A stretch of DNA of 64,000 nucleotides from Psilocybe azurescens. Taxonomy: Eukaryota > Basidiomycota > Agaricomycetes > Agaricales > Agrocybaceae. Shown one piece after another: positions 24,836-37,500 of this stretch. The notes beneath the pieces are model-generated. The model saw only the letters and a program-made list of their open reading frames with translations, was not told where the DNA came from and did no database searches. How positions within the stretch are numbered: the first letter of the stretch is position 1; the number at the start of each line of letters is the position of its first letter. Where the stretch lies: assembly GCA_023853785.1 (NCBI GenBank), contig JAJIRX010000032.1, positions 372,001-436,000 on the forward strand. The letters are read 5' to 3'. The position numbers and the translations under genes are program-made.

Positions 24836-25912
24836 TTATTTGCTGGTACCCCCATTCCCACCGTCTACCAGGTTCAGCAGCGTTTCATACCCCTCCAATT
24901 GACGGTCCAATGAGCTAATTTCGATTTTCGCATCTTTTTCATCCTTTTTAAGTACGCCAAAAGCGGTTGTAATAGCTTGTGCGACATTCCTTCCTTCCTT
25001 ATTCCATTTCTGACCCGGGTTGTGATTATAGAGAGCTCGCTCAGAACGGGCTTTTGTGAGAGATAATTTGATGAGAGATGCCTCAATTGCAGCCGCCAGC
25101 AAGTCGATGGAGGCAGTTCGAGCTGCGTCGTAGGCAGGAAATACCGTAGTCGTTGCCTGAATGAGGTCTTGATTGAGGTCCTCGCTTTTCTGTTCAACAT
25201 CGCATATGTTCAGTAGCTCCCCAATCCCAGAAAAGAAACTGTCCTCACGCTGGCAATTTCATCCACCAAATTAGTCAAGCGATAGCATAGCGTCTTGACT
25301 TCTTGCTTTAGAAACTTTATTTGATCCTTTTGGAGTTGAATGGTTTCAGGTAGCATTTGCAACCGGCGCTTCATTCCGTCGCCGATAGGAGGCTCCTCAG
25401 TGATATCTATCCAGTATATATCTGATTAGACCAGACTCTTCAAGGCGAGGCTTCTAAAAACCTGCGTAAAAGAAATCCGTTATCGATTGGAGGGTTTTTG
25501 CACCTCAGTCAGTAATCGTTGTCGAGTTGAGTTGTTCAACTACGCAAAGAGAATTGAAGTAAGTTAGCGCTTCAAAACTAACCAAGAAATTTACAAGATG
25601 ACGAGCAGGGGTTCCGTGTCTGAGTATCTCTTCTTTCGTTAGAATGTCGCCCCTTTCAGGCATGGAATCATTACGGTTCAGTACGCCACTATTGTCATGC
25701 AGCATATTACATTCGGAGTTGTCAAATTCATTTAAAGTGGAGCCCAGTGCAATATCCAGAACTACGTTCTAAAACTAACATTAGTGGGTGGATAGAGATA
25801 AAGGTCAGTTGAAGTGACACACTTGCAAGGATGGGTCTTCTAAGGCCAGAGACTGAAGGAGTTTGAGGTACAGGTTTGTACGGATGGTTTCGAGGGTATC
25901 ATTTTCAGTCAT
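24836..25912 (-). CDS. Coiled-coil hypothetical protein
   Basis: Starts MTENDTLETIRTNLYLKLLQ at 25912. Four introns fit: after SLQ (GTGTGT donor); after ARHL (GTAAAT); after FFYA (GTTTTT); and a 59-bp intron after DEIAS that contains TACTGAAC as branch site. The product is about 280 aa, mostly helical: QLQKDQIKFLKQEVKTLCYRL, IDLLAAAIEASLIKLSL, then VLKKDEKDAKIEISSLDRQLEGYETLLNLV near the end. One A must be added to the five-A run (25495-25499) to pass from LLTEVQK into TLQSITDFFYAD. Function not recognised; a spindle, kinetochore or vesicle-tether subunit would fit the coiled-coil pattern, but that is a guess. It is tail-adjacent to COQ6 on the same strand (277 bp). Confidence 0.65.
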
Positions 25913-26189
25913 TTTATCAGTTATCGAATAGATAAGATACTAAGTCGTACGATTCGTGAAGCATTGCAGTCGGTTACCGTGACAAAGTCAAGTTTAGGTG
26001 TGACACAGACACCACGTCTTGAAGAACCACGTGTTATTTGTGCTAGCAATTGTCACATAGCCCGTGACGAGTTTTTCCACTTGCTGTTTGTTGACTGCAC
26101 ATAACTTGATTCCATACTTATTTGAAAGTCATCGGTTCTGTATGTTGGAATGAATGCAATTATTAACTATTATTTCCTGGCCAATTTTC

Positions 26190-28148
26190 CTACCACGGAG
26201 TTGACATAATTCCCAAAGAACCCCCGATAGCTCCGGCAGTGTGCACGGCAGAGGCAAGGCTCTCAACAGCGTTTCCTGCTAGTGTATAAGCTGTCGAATG
26301 GCCTGTAGACCTGCCCACTGATTTATTGGCACCTGCAGTCATCATGATGGCAGCTTTGACGGTATCCAGTTCGTTCAAAACCTCGACGCCGACTGACCGT
26401 GCCCATACGATCTGTTGGTTTTCGATAGAATATAACTTGTGAAGCTTGTCACAAGCAGACATCACCGTATGATTCGCAAGGTATCTTTCCTGTGTATAAG
26501 GGAGGAGTGCCGTATATGAGCCTGAAATAGGAGCATTAGGAACATAGATTACTAAAGTCAGAAAAAATGTAAATATACCTATGTCTCCACCAGAAAGTAG
26601 ACTATTCTTTATACATCTGGTAAGGCATTCGACATCAGCTAATCCAAGATTCAAGCCCTGTCCAGCCAGCGGGTGGATAGTGTGTGCTGCGTCGCCAACA
26701 AGCACTGTCCGTGCCCCGAAGCCCTCCCCAGCATATGATTCTGCGTGATTGAATCTCAAAGGGAATGATGCCATGGTTCCGGGCTGCAGTTCAACTACAA
26801 GCGGTGGAAGCATTTCGGAATCGGCTGGTGGTATTCCTTGGCTACCTACACCGAGCAACGCAGAAGAATATGCTGAGTTTCGATCAATTCCATGTGCCTC
26901 TTCTCGCCATTGAATTTCCTCTCTAATTTCACTGGGAGAAATCGGGGTCCCAGCAGCATGGGCATCCACAACTCTCTTTTGAAGATATTTGAGCGATACG
27001 TCTGGCAGCCGGAAAGCAGCGTTTATCATGTGAGTGAGAACATCCGGATTGGATGCGAGAAGAGCTGTAGCAATCGACGGTTTCGTTGACCAAACAAGCG
27101 AAGATACAGATGGAGAGAGTGGAAGAAATGCAATGGGTCCCGTTGGTAAAAAGCGTTGGTACGCAGTCGTGTTTGGTCCTTCGTACGCACCGCGAGCAGA
27201 ATGATTCAAGGTTGCAACTATTGCTTGTGTATCATAAGCCCATCCGAATGATGATATTTGGGCAAATGTTCGAACAGGTGAGTTGAAACCATCGGCACCG
27301 ATCTAATCTGAAAGTTTAGCTCTCTAAGTTCCAATATAAATACAGATTCCTACCAGAAGTCTTGCTCTCAGGGTGGTATCGTTGTCTAGGTGGACTAATG
27401 GCCACCCTCCACGCTCTGAGGTATCATTTTCGATGGCTGTGACCCTCGTTTTCTGAAGAATTTGGACTTCAGGTATATTGTCCAAATGCCGAAGAAGGCC
27501 TCGTTGGAGGTTCAGATTCTCAGTTAATCGAGCCATGCTAGAAGTTGAGGGTATATCAGCCGATGAAAATTCAACCCGCGCGTCCGATATTCCATCCCAG
27601 ACCTATTAATATTAGCTTAGATTTAAGGTCAAATCCCGATTTGAAAGGAGTTTCTCACTTGTAGCTGTTCAACTTCGCTGGTACGAGTCTCATCGACGTA
27701 GCTCCAGGAGCCGGTTTCTGAGGTATGATTAGAGTGTGTATGTTTACCATGTTTTTATGAAAAACATTACCTTGCAAGAAGGACTGGGATGCATTTGTTA
27801 AAGAGCTGACGCGGTTGGAGAAGGACTCTGGAGATGGATTCCAGGATTTAATTTTGGTTAAGTCTCCGCCCTCGATTAGCGTGACACTGATATTTTTCCG
27901 TACGAATGACGAAGAACCTATCGAAATGTCAGTTTCTAAAAGCCCAGAGGCAGCAGGACGGACGTACCTAATGCGCTCGCCAGAGCGAGTCCCGCCGGCC
28001 CACCTCCAACAATGACGATATCACGATTTACAACATTCGTAGGAGAACGGGTTGAAAGTTTTCTTGATCGCTGATTACCGAAGGACTGCTTGTATGCAGT
28101 CAGTCCTACTCGAGTGGCCTTCGTGGATGTCGCTGTGAAGGACGACAT
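26190..28148 (-). CDS. COQ6: Ubiquinone biosynthesis monooxygenase COQ6
   Basis: FAD-dependent hydroxylase of the UbiH/COQ6 family, C5-hydroxylation of the ubiquinone ring, mitochondrial matrix face of the inner membrane. Six exons, all in frame: 28148-27968, 27917-27771, 27717-27659, 27602-27354, 27302-26579, 26521-26190 (563 aa). Seen: an N-terminal Ser/Thr/Arg-rich presequence (MSSFTATSTKATRVG), the dinucleotide-binding IVGGGPAGLALASALG, the LLIGADGFNSPVR motif, and the second FAD motif VLVGDAAHTIHPLAGQGLNLGLADVECL. ATG 28148 gives a good targeting peptide; an upstream in-frame ATG at 28187 (MDVARALS) is possible. Head-to-head with SEC6, 117 bp apart. Contains no frame breaks. Confident identification. 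Confidence 0.94.
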
Positions 28149-28265
28149 TAATGTACCGTCTGTACTGAGTGCACGTGCGACGTCCATTAACTTAGAAACC
28201 GCCGGCGCGCAATGCCGTGCATCATACTCACACTTGTCTTCCTCCAGTTGCACTCATCATAGTCC
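28149..28265. promoter_or_regulatory. COQ6/SEC6 bidirectional promoter interval
   Basis: 117 bp between two divergent start codons. Contains GCACGTGC with a central CACGTG E-box at 28172-28177. If COQ6 starts at the upstream ATG 28187, this site would lie in its coding sequence. Confidence 0.4.
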
Positions 28266-30682
28266 ATGGCGGCACCTGTAGGACCTGTATCCGCTGCTCA
28301 GGCCATCGGCGAATACTTGCAATCTCCAGACGATCTTGTCAAAGTTTCTGCTTTCCGCAAGAAGCTGGAGAAAGAGAAAGCTTCAATAGACACGAGGCTC
28401 AAAAATGGCGTCAAGGAACAATTGCAAGCAACACGACTTGGCTTGAAGAAATTCTTGAGCACTCGAGACAACGTACAGGCCATTAAGGATGAAATGATGA
28501 CGATAGAGAAGGAATGTGAAGATCCCTCTGTCCGTGTCGCAACTTTCGACCAAATCAGCAGGGTAAGTTGTCTATCTCTCGCTCCTTGGATCACAGAACA
28601 TGACTGTGCCTCTCATAGGTGTCCATGGTGCACCGCAATTTTGAATCTACTGAAGAAATGGTCAACAATCTCCTTGAAATGGCTGCACAATTGGATGATC
28701 TAGAACAGATGCTTGCTACAGATAGCAGAGAAATCATAGGACCGTCTCCTAACCTGTTAGTGATACATTTCCAACTGAATCAACTCGAGCGCTTTCGAAA
28801 CCAAACTATGCACCAAGCAAAAAAGCGTCTGCAAGCTCCCAAACGACTTTGACCAGATGGTTTGAACGCCTGAACAAGATGATCACAGCATTCGATGAAC
28901 ACATTATCCAGTTGGCTCAAAATGTGCTACCCCTCGTTCGTGCGGGCCATTCAGAAGTAGTTGTCAAATTGATCAAGATAGCAGAGGTAGAGGGTAGGGA
29001 AGATGAAAAGGTACGAGTTTCCCGATGAAAACTTGGCTTAATTTTGATACAACCATACCTTTAGACAGTCGTTATGCGATTTGTGAAAAAAGCAGCCAAA
29101 ATTGATGCCGCCCTCAAGTTCAAATCATTACAAGCAGAGGCACGGGTACTGAAACATTACCGCTCCAAGATAATGAAGGCTATTACCCAGTCCATTCATG
29201 ACAAAATCGACGATGCATATAAGCGCTCGGAAGACAATCCTGTCGCTTTCCTCGGAGGTCTAACGTGGCTGTATCAAGACATCCTTCGAATTGAGAGTGA
29301 TGTGGTCCCTTGCTTCCCAAAGGACTACGACATCTTCTCTCTTTATCTTCGGGAATACCACAAAGCTCTCAATACAGTGGTTAAGAAGATAGCCGCCGCG
29401 AAATCGGACGCGAGCGTACTTCTAGCTCTTTACGAATGGCTGAAAGAATATAAAGCCAATATGAAGGAGCTCAATGTAAATTCCGAACTTCTAGACCCTC
29501 CTTTGCTGGATGGAAACGAGCAAACGCTCATCGAAGATTACGTGCAACTTATTATACAAAAACTTGACGAATGGTCGAAGAATCTCATGAAGACAGAAGT
29601 AGCCGAATTTACCAAGCGCAGTGAACCTCCCGAACTGGACAGCGACGGTCTTTATGGAACTCAGGGTGGTATTATCCTCTTCCAGATGGTGAATCAACAG
29701 ATCGATCTTGCGACCGAGAGTGGACAGGGTGCGATTCTTGCACGAGTCGTTGGCGAAACCAACAGGGTCATGCGTGGCATCCAAGATCAGTGGGCGAAGG
29801 TCATCGAAACCGAGTTCAAGAAGCAGATTGAGAAACCCGAAGAAGTTGCCGGAGGCCTCGTTGAATACTGCATTGCGTTGGCCAACGATCAGATAAAATC
29901 TGCCGATTTCTCTGAATCTCTGCTCGCTCGCATTGAACCTTTGGTTTCCGAAAAATACAGGGTCCCAATCAACGAGCGAATAAACGACGCCATCGATGGT
30001 TACCTGGATGTCGCGAAGAAATGCATGCAAACACTCATCGATATCATTTTCAACGATCTCAAACCTGCCACTAAAAATCTGTTCCAACTTCCATGGTACG
30101 ATGGGGTCATGCGACAAATCGTCGAGACTATGCGGGACTACATGACAGACTACCAAAGCTATCTCAATCCATCTTTGCTCGAATTGCTGGTAGAGGATCT
30201 CATCGACTCGTTCCTATTGACATATCTCAACGCTCTTGCTAACGCACCGAAATTGAAAATGCCTGCCGCTGCAGAACGATTCAAAGAAGATATCACAGAG
30301 GTTTTCGAGTTCTTTATCACCTTGGCGCCAACGAAAGATGTGGAAGCACGGTTCGAGGTTCTTGAAATGATCCTTGCCATGTTAGAAGCCTCAAAAGATA
30401 TCGCTTTCCTCTCGTTCTGGTCGTTCGCCAAAGTACACGGACCAAATATTGCATTCGTAGAAGGCCTGATGAAGTCGCGAGGTGACTTTGATCGCTCTGC
30501 CGTCAGTGAGATTATGGATAGCATCAAACGAAAGGCGAAGGATGAGGGCTTGACAGATCGTAAGTTTTACCACAACTCTATACTTGTTTTGGATATCCTA
30601 ACTTTTTCCGGTAGCGCCTGAACCAACGATTATGAAGAAAGTCAATGTTCAAAATGCATTTTCTCGATTCCTACGGACATAG
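28266..30682 (+). CDS. SEC6: Exocyst complex subunit Sec6
   Basis: Component of the octameric exocyst that tethers secretory vesicles at the plasma membrane, essential for polarised growth. Exons 28266-28562, 28619-29010, 29065-30559, 30615-30682; about 750 aa, the usual length. Seen: N-terminal coiled coil (VSAFRKKLEKEKASIDTRL), LLIIHYQ-like motif LLVIHFQLNQLERFRNQTMHQAKK, and a long C-terminal helical-rod region (FKDDITEVFEFF-like RFKEDITEVFEFFITLAP) ending AFSRFLRT. One A must be added to the six-A run 28819-28824: the frame as given ends in a stop at about 28852, while the corrected frame continues TTLTRWFERLNKMITAFDEHI. An essential single-copy gene makes a sequencing error the likelier explanation. 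Confidence 0.93.
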
Positions 30683-30831
30683 TTAACATTGTACATACCC
30701 CTCCATTTATTACTCCATCCTCCATTTATCATCTGTATTTCATTTGTATTTCTACATCACGGATATTGTATACCTACCTACCACACAGTTGTTTAATTTA
30801 TTCCCCCTAATATTGCTGGAACTGTAACTTC

Positions 30832-33800
30832 TTATTCTGTTTTTGTTTTATCTGCTGGCGCTTGGGTAGATCTGTCTGGCAATACTGCCGCGATTTCGTC
30901 TATCTTCTTAAATTGCCAAGGGAAACGGGATGGATATAAAAAGGGACGCAAGTCGAATCCTAAGACAAGGTTCTCAGACATTGTAAATCAGTTTGTCGTA
31001 TGATACTCACTGTTGTCATCGGGGCTATACGATTCCTGGCAAATATTCGTTTCAGTATAGTTCTAGTATCTGTTCACGGACAAACTAACAGCATGATATG
31101 CAGGCGTCAACGTGGTCATCTTGTGTCTATTTCTTGCATGTTCAAAGAAGAATAATTTGACTTTCTCGGCTATCTAAATAAATACCATATAGTTAGCTAT
31201 AGTTCAGTTAAAACAGCGATTCTTACTTGAAGTGGAGATAAGAAAGATCCCCATTCGTGAACAAGTTTCGTAAATGTGCTATAAGGGCCGCATTTCTCAA
31301 TCTTGCGAAGCCGTCCGAAGACGGATAATTCGTCATAAGTCATGCCCATGTCTGCCTATAGTTGTTCCACATCATCAGCATTACATTCTGATAAGAAATT
31401 TTAATTCACATACCTCGTCAGATTGGACGTAAGTTTCTGTAATTGGTTCAAGCTCTGCAGTGGGGACCGCATCTAGGAAGCTGTTGCATTGTTGGAAGCC
31501 GTCAATGACTAAACCGGACCTTTTTATATTTGAAAGTCTACCTCTGCAAGATGGGAAGATCGAAAGCATGCTCAGCATATGCAATGAACTTTTTCAGATC
31601 GGTTTTGCTAATGCCGCCAATAGGGTTGATATCAGCTGTCAAATAAATGAATTCGAGAAAAATGGACATCACATTGATAACACTTACCAGATGAGCAATC
31701 GTACTTCGTAAGGTAGCCGCGAAGACTACACTCTGCATTAATTTCACCTACAATTGATCGGGATTCTGTGCACACACCTTTCATCCACATTGGCACTCCC
31801 GAGAACAAGCAAACCCCCATTTTTTCCCCTGACCCAAGGCAAAAGCTGGGCAAACATGTACGCAAGGACCATTCGGAGCCTGGCCTGACGGTGCCAAAGG
31901 TTAGAATACCGCTTTGAATTGTGAGAAGATCCTAACTTGGATGTTTTGTAACGCCAAATTTTCTGCATTTGAGCCACCTTGAGATCGGAACTGAGGGCGA
32001 ACTCCGGTGACAAATCCAAAGAGTTGTCGAACCGCGGTTACAACACTGTCCATGTTAAGGTCTATGTGATAGCTAGGGGATCTATCAGATAAGTGTGTAT
32101 GAGCCAAAACTGAGCCATTTACCCGCCAATAGCTTCTGATAGCTGCTTCGCCCTTTGCCTGGTTTCTGCGCTTGAATTCTCGGTACCCATATAGCAAGTA
32201 TGGAATATTCTACATGAAAATTCTCGAGGATCGGTTGGTAAATAGTTCGAGCCTTCAGGTTCACCAGTTATACGTCTCGCGTCTGCAATCACTTGCATTT
32301 CTGGAGCAAAAATGAAAATCAGAAATTGTATAATATCTTGTAGGTTGCTTACCGCCTCTGGCAGCAGCCTCTGCAACCAATCTGCACATAGAGAATACAA
32401 TCACGGCAGTGGCGCAGCTATCAATACCGCCACTTAGAGGAATAAAATATCCCTGCGTGCGTGAGCGTCGAAGGTAATCCCAAAGCCAGCAAGCCGGTCC
32501 CAAACTGTACACGAGATGAGTGTATGATTTCCTCCATATATATGGCAGAGGGCTTACGCGATTTCTTCCTCGGGAAGATGATATCTCACAGGGATAGATT
32601 TGCTCCCCACAAGACCAACCATGTCTTCCTCTCTTATTTCATCAAATTTCCCCTTGTCAGGGCAAAGTCAACCTCCACCCTGTGATAAGTTTCGGATGAA
32701 CTTGCTTGCATGTTTCTGCTCGACCTTGCTCGGTGTGCCCTAACATCCTCTATATCAACTGTTGCAGTGACAACCTCGACGTCCGACAACGAAAATTGAG
32801 ATCCTTGAGCTACAACCCGTCCGTTAACGGCTATCATGGCGCAGCCGTCATAATACAGACGATCTCCATCGCAGCCTTGTTGATTGGCATACAGGTATAT
32901 GCCACCGAGCTGAATTCAATGTTTCAAAATGAAACGACAAGGAACAGGCATGTCTGCGATTACCTTCAAGGTTGCCTCTTTGATCAGCTCAACCCGCCGG
33001 TAAAGCTTTCGCAACTCGTGATGACTGCCGCTTGAGTTTGTGAATATTTCTACCCCATCGAGACCCATAAGGATATGCGGACTGCGAGTGACGGTTAGCA
33101 ACTCCTGGAAAACGCAACGAATGGCGGAAAAACAAGCCTGGCAGGTGTGAAAAGTTCTTCACAAAGTTCTACTCCGATGCAGGTATCAACGGTACTAATC
33201 ACTGCGTCTCCAAACGGGACTTTGGTCTGCGCAAAACAGTTAGCTGGATTGGGGGGTTAAATAACTATCCGTAAATGACCTGTTTAGTGACTGCTTGAAT
33301 AATGCGGGGCAAGTAGTGATCTTCCCACTGCCTATGTTTCGTCCAAGGGGTAAAATATCGCAATTCGCGGTAATTTCCATCGTTGGCCAACCACATCTTA
33401 GGGCGGATAAGCAATACCTTCTTGTCGTGGATGATTATACGACAGTTGTAGATAACATTTTTGTGTACTACAGGCCTACGATATGGACGGACTTGAGAAA
33501 CGCGAAAGCATTGTTCGTAAAAGACCAGCCAAACTCACATTCCGATATCGCAAACGATGCCCATTGTCTCGTCAGAAGATAGAATCTTCGCAAGAACCTC
33601 CCAAGAATGAAGGATGGTATCACCTATATAGAATCAGCAACTCACTTCAAAAAATTGTATTGAACATCAACCTTCGAGAAAGTGATCCAAACAGCCATAT
33701 CCACTACCCAAAGAAACTCAGTATATTTCATGAGTTTCGGAGCAGTAAGAAGAAGCATACGGTATCTCGAGCTCTGGTCCCACTCGTAAAGTTGCACCAT

Positions 33801-34063
33801 GTTCCTTTGCGACGATGATGCTCGATAATATTCGTTCGTAGTTGCCCTGAAATTCGTGCTCAAGAAATTTTAGAAGCAGTAATGATTGATAAACGCACCT
33901 GAAAATCCAATGCCCACTGATTAAGGGAACTTGATCCCAATTAGCGATACTAATGACTTTGGCAATGCAAGATATCTACCACCTTGGAACAGACGTGAAT
34001 CAGTTGGCCCCATTACTTATGAAATGACGAAGTTTACGTAGCCAATGTAATAAGATGACCCAT
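30832..34063 (-). CDS. QNS1: Glutamine-dependent NAD+ synthetase, 20 exons
   Basis: Makes NAD+ from nicotinate adenine dinucleotide, ATP and glutamine (cytosolic). Starts MGHLITLAT at 34063. First exons 34063-34038 (26 nt), 33929-33899, 33846-33761, 33703-33672 (32 nt), 33623 onward; I count 20 exons ending at 30832 (ADKTKTE-stop). N-terminal nitrilase-type amidase: catalytic Glu in [11 protein letters not shown], Lys in [14 protein letters not shown], Cys in [10 protein letters not shown]-terminal synthetase: PP-loop [12 protein letters not shown], then [25 protein letters not shown] and the C-terminal [20 protein letters not shown]. The intron 33082-33137 uses a GC donor (CCAG|GCTTGT). One G must be added to the four-G run (32650-32653) to pass from DFALTRG into [15 protein letters not shown]. 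Same strand as ACC1, 494 bp downstream of its stop. Confidence 0.94.
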
Positions 34064-34557
34064 GGTGCTCCTTCGTGCAAGCGAGCTCAAAAGCTTGAAT
34101 GTGTATCTTTGGGCTCGTAACTGATTGCGATTCCTGCGCGATATATATGTTTAACGATAGCAGGAAGCCCTGGTAGTGAAAAGCAATTGTTCAATGTTGC
34201 TTGTTATCCGATAGCTGTTATCAGTGTAATAAACAAGCAACAAGGGAACGCTCAAAAGCTTGCTCTACCGGACCGGACCTTTGTTTCGGGATTGCGCCAC
34301 AGCGCGATGCCTTTTTGGATTAGGTGTGATATTTACAGGTTATATATGTTTCCTTTTGCAGCTCACTGTTCACTCGTACTGTTTTGAGAAGAAAATCAAG
34401 TGCTCTATATGTGTGCTCTACGTGATAGACAAAAAGGGAATAAAAATGCGAGAGGTATTACTGGAATGTGGCAGGAAATAGTGGACATGCGGTGGTACTA
34501 CTATACAGCGAGAAAATGGATACACGGATACGCGTCGAAACGGTTACTTGAGAGTCT
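34064..34557. other. Intergenic between ACC1 stop and QNS1 start
   Basis: 494 bp. No coding feature; holds the ACC1 3' end and the QNS1 promoter. Confidence 0.5.
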
Positions 34558-37500
34558 TTACGCGGTAGTATTCGAGTACGAGGGAGGCGCTACAAACGAC
34601 ATCAACAATCGATATGCAATGGATACAAAGCCGGAAGACGTACCTGGAGAACGATTGCCAGATTTGAGAAGAGACACCAAGGTAGATCTTTCTTCGTCCG
34701 AGAAGTTGTCAGCGAGACGAACAAGGCCATCCATGACCACTTTACGGTCGCTCTTGGTCAATTCAATCATTTGGCGCAAGAGATGGTCAGCCCTGAGTTG
34801 AGCAACTGTCTGTGATAGATCCAATTTCTCCAGGGCTTCAGCCACTTGACGATAGTCGGTATCTGGTTCTATCGCGGCCAAGGAATCGAGTAAACGGGAA
34901 CGATACTGATATGTGGCATCGGGAGTGGCTTCTGCGATGAGAGATAGAGCGCTGGAGCGGGCAACACGCGCACGAAGGGCCCAGTAGAAATGACGTCTGG
35001 CATTCTTCCAGACTGCAGGTTTGGCACAACCTTTAGCTTCCATACGTCCAGTGCGACTGATGAAAATGTGTTACTAACTGTATACAGAATAATCACAACA
35101 CAAAGCACTTACTCGTGAAGGTCAGCGTACAACAGCGCTATCTGTTTGTACGTTGGTTGCAGTAAAGTCTCCCTCTCGGCCAGAGCCGCCGTCGCAGCTG
35201 CACGTTGCTCAGGAGATTTGGAGGTATCCTTGCTGTCGCGTTTCAAAGAGGCGTAAGTCGAGTCAAGCCTCTCCATAAGAGCCAAGATCTTATCGCGACG
35301 CATTTTGATCTCGATGATACCCTCTGGTTCAAGAACACCAGCTCTCGAGTCGACATCTGCGTACATCTCCATCTGCTCGGAGTTGATAGATGGGTCAAGC
35401 ACGACCCATGCACCTCCACGAAGCTCGCCATTGGGGACTATGTAGACAAAGACCGGCTGTTTGTAGCTTGAGAGGCCGTCCACGATCTTAGAACCTTGCT
35501 TCAAGATCTCGTCATACATGTCTTGCTGTCCACCAGAGAACCCACGCCAATTGGCGAAGATGATCAACGGCAGTCCTTCCCGGTTGAAGTCAAAGATGGC
35601 TTGGGCGGTCTTGTAGGCCGAATTGGGGTACCAAACTTGACCAGCCTCCATGATGCGCTGCTCGAACGAAGATGGATTGGCGGGATCAGCAGGAACCACG
35701 CGCTCGATAGTACGGGTTTCGACCGCAATGACACCCATAGGAATACCACCCAGGCGTGCACGTCCAACGACAACAGTCTGAGCCCACCCACTGAGCGTTT
35801 CTTGGAATGAATCTTTATCGAAGAATCCACTCAAGTACTCAGAGGAAGTCTCATCAACTTTACCCTCGATGAACCAACGTGGATCGTAGGCACCTTTAGG
35901 AGGAACGTAGTCGATATCACGATCCCAGGTATCAGGGGACACCCGAACAGGAAGAGGACCATCTTTGATTTCAGGGACGTAGGAAAGCCATTCCAAGATG
36001 TGGCTGGCACCCTGCAAGTCGCTGCTAGCTGTCAAATGGGAGACACCGTTCTTGAACATGATCTGTGTTCCACCAAGTTGCAAGTTTGAGGTATAGACCT
36101 CTCTTCCAAGGACCTTGTTCAAGGCAGGGGCACCAGTCAAGATGATGGGCTGGCCCTCGACTTGGACTGCACGTTCTCCCAATCGAACAAGGTAGGCACC
36201 GATTCCAACTGACCGAGCGGTGACCAGAGTGATGGTGAAGATGTCTTCGTAAGCCCTGGAGGTCTCTCCAGCGATGAGGCCAGAACCTTTCAAGCATTCA
36301 ACACCAAGGCCGTCTTGCAGTCCGATAACGTCCGTTATCTTGAAGCGACGTTCACCATCTTCCTCAACCTCCACAGTTCTAACGGAGTCTGGTCCTTTCT
36401 CCTTGAGCTTGAGGTAGTTCTCCGGGGTAAGGTAGAGGTAGCTTACTCCCTTTTCAGGGCGAGCAGGGTCGTTCCAAGCAGCGGAGAACAGAGGAAGGGC
36501 TTCCTCCGCCAAACCGATCCTAGCACCAGAATTGGCTGACAGATAAATGCGGGGCAGGCCCAAATCCCGAGCGTATTGGGTGACAAGATAGAAGAACTGA
36601 TCTTCGGTAGGCCCAAAGGAGCCAATTTTGTAGGTGATGTCGTTGGCGACGACGACGGCCTTTCGGCCCTGAGGGAACTCTGGAGTTCTCAAGGTGAAAA
36701 CCCACCCAACCATACCGCAAGTGTTGTTGCCTGGCGCTCTGTCGACCAAAGCAAGTTTATCGTGTTCATCCAATACAAGCTCCTTCGACTCCAAGAAAAC
36801 TTTGGGGAGGACCAAAGAGGGATCTGTCTTGCGAGCCTTGTTCCAGACGTTGTGCAGAGCTTTCGAGAAAAGATCTGGGAAGTCGTAAACGTAAGTTGTG
36901 CCAATGAGATGAGCCTGATAACGTTTGGGTTGGAGGGACTCCTTGGTGGGATAAGCTTGATGAACGGGCTGAAGGTGCAAAGGACCCTTTTCACCGATGG
37001 ACTTGAGAATTGTTGTGCCCTTGTCGGTGGTGATTTCCTGATATCCACGATAATTGACGACGAACCCGGAGACGTTCTCGATGATGCAACGAATAGGCGT
37101 AACGTTACCATCACTATCTTCAAGCGCTATCCGAATTTCCGAACCTGTAACATGGAGCCGCCACAGTCGTTTGCCGTGTCGTTCAATGAATCCTGATATC
37201 GCAGCCAGCACGTCTTCGTATTCAACAGCAAGGTTGTAGACGAAGTTCATGAAAATGTGGTTGCAGTCGGCATTCCTGTGCTCTGCACTGACAATCTCGA
37301 GTGCATCTAGAATACTTGTCACCAGGCGATCAGTTTCCGAGATGAGGTACTCCGCTGTGGTCATTGAACCACGGAGACGACCAGGTCGAACAAGGGCGCG
37401 GATGAAAAAGCGATTATCGAGTTGGTTTTCGCGTGCGATAGCATGATAGATGTGAATCTGCTTGGCTTCCACAAAGCATGGTGTCAAATTGTAGTTGGAG

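Noticed and set aside
25230..25290. Frame change in the coiled-coil gene as another indel
   Set aside because: A 59-bp GT-AG intron with a TACTGAAC branch site explains it without any base change.
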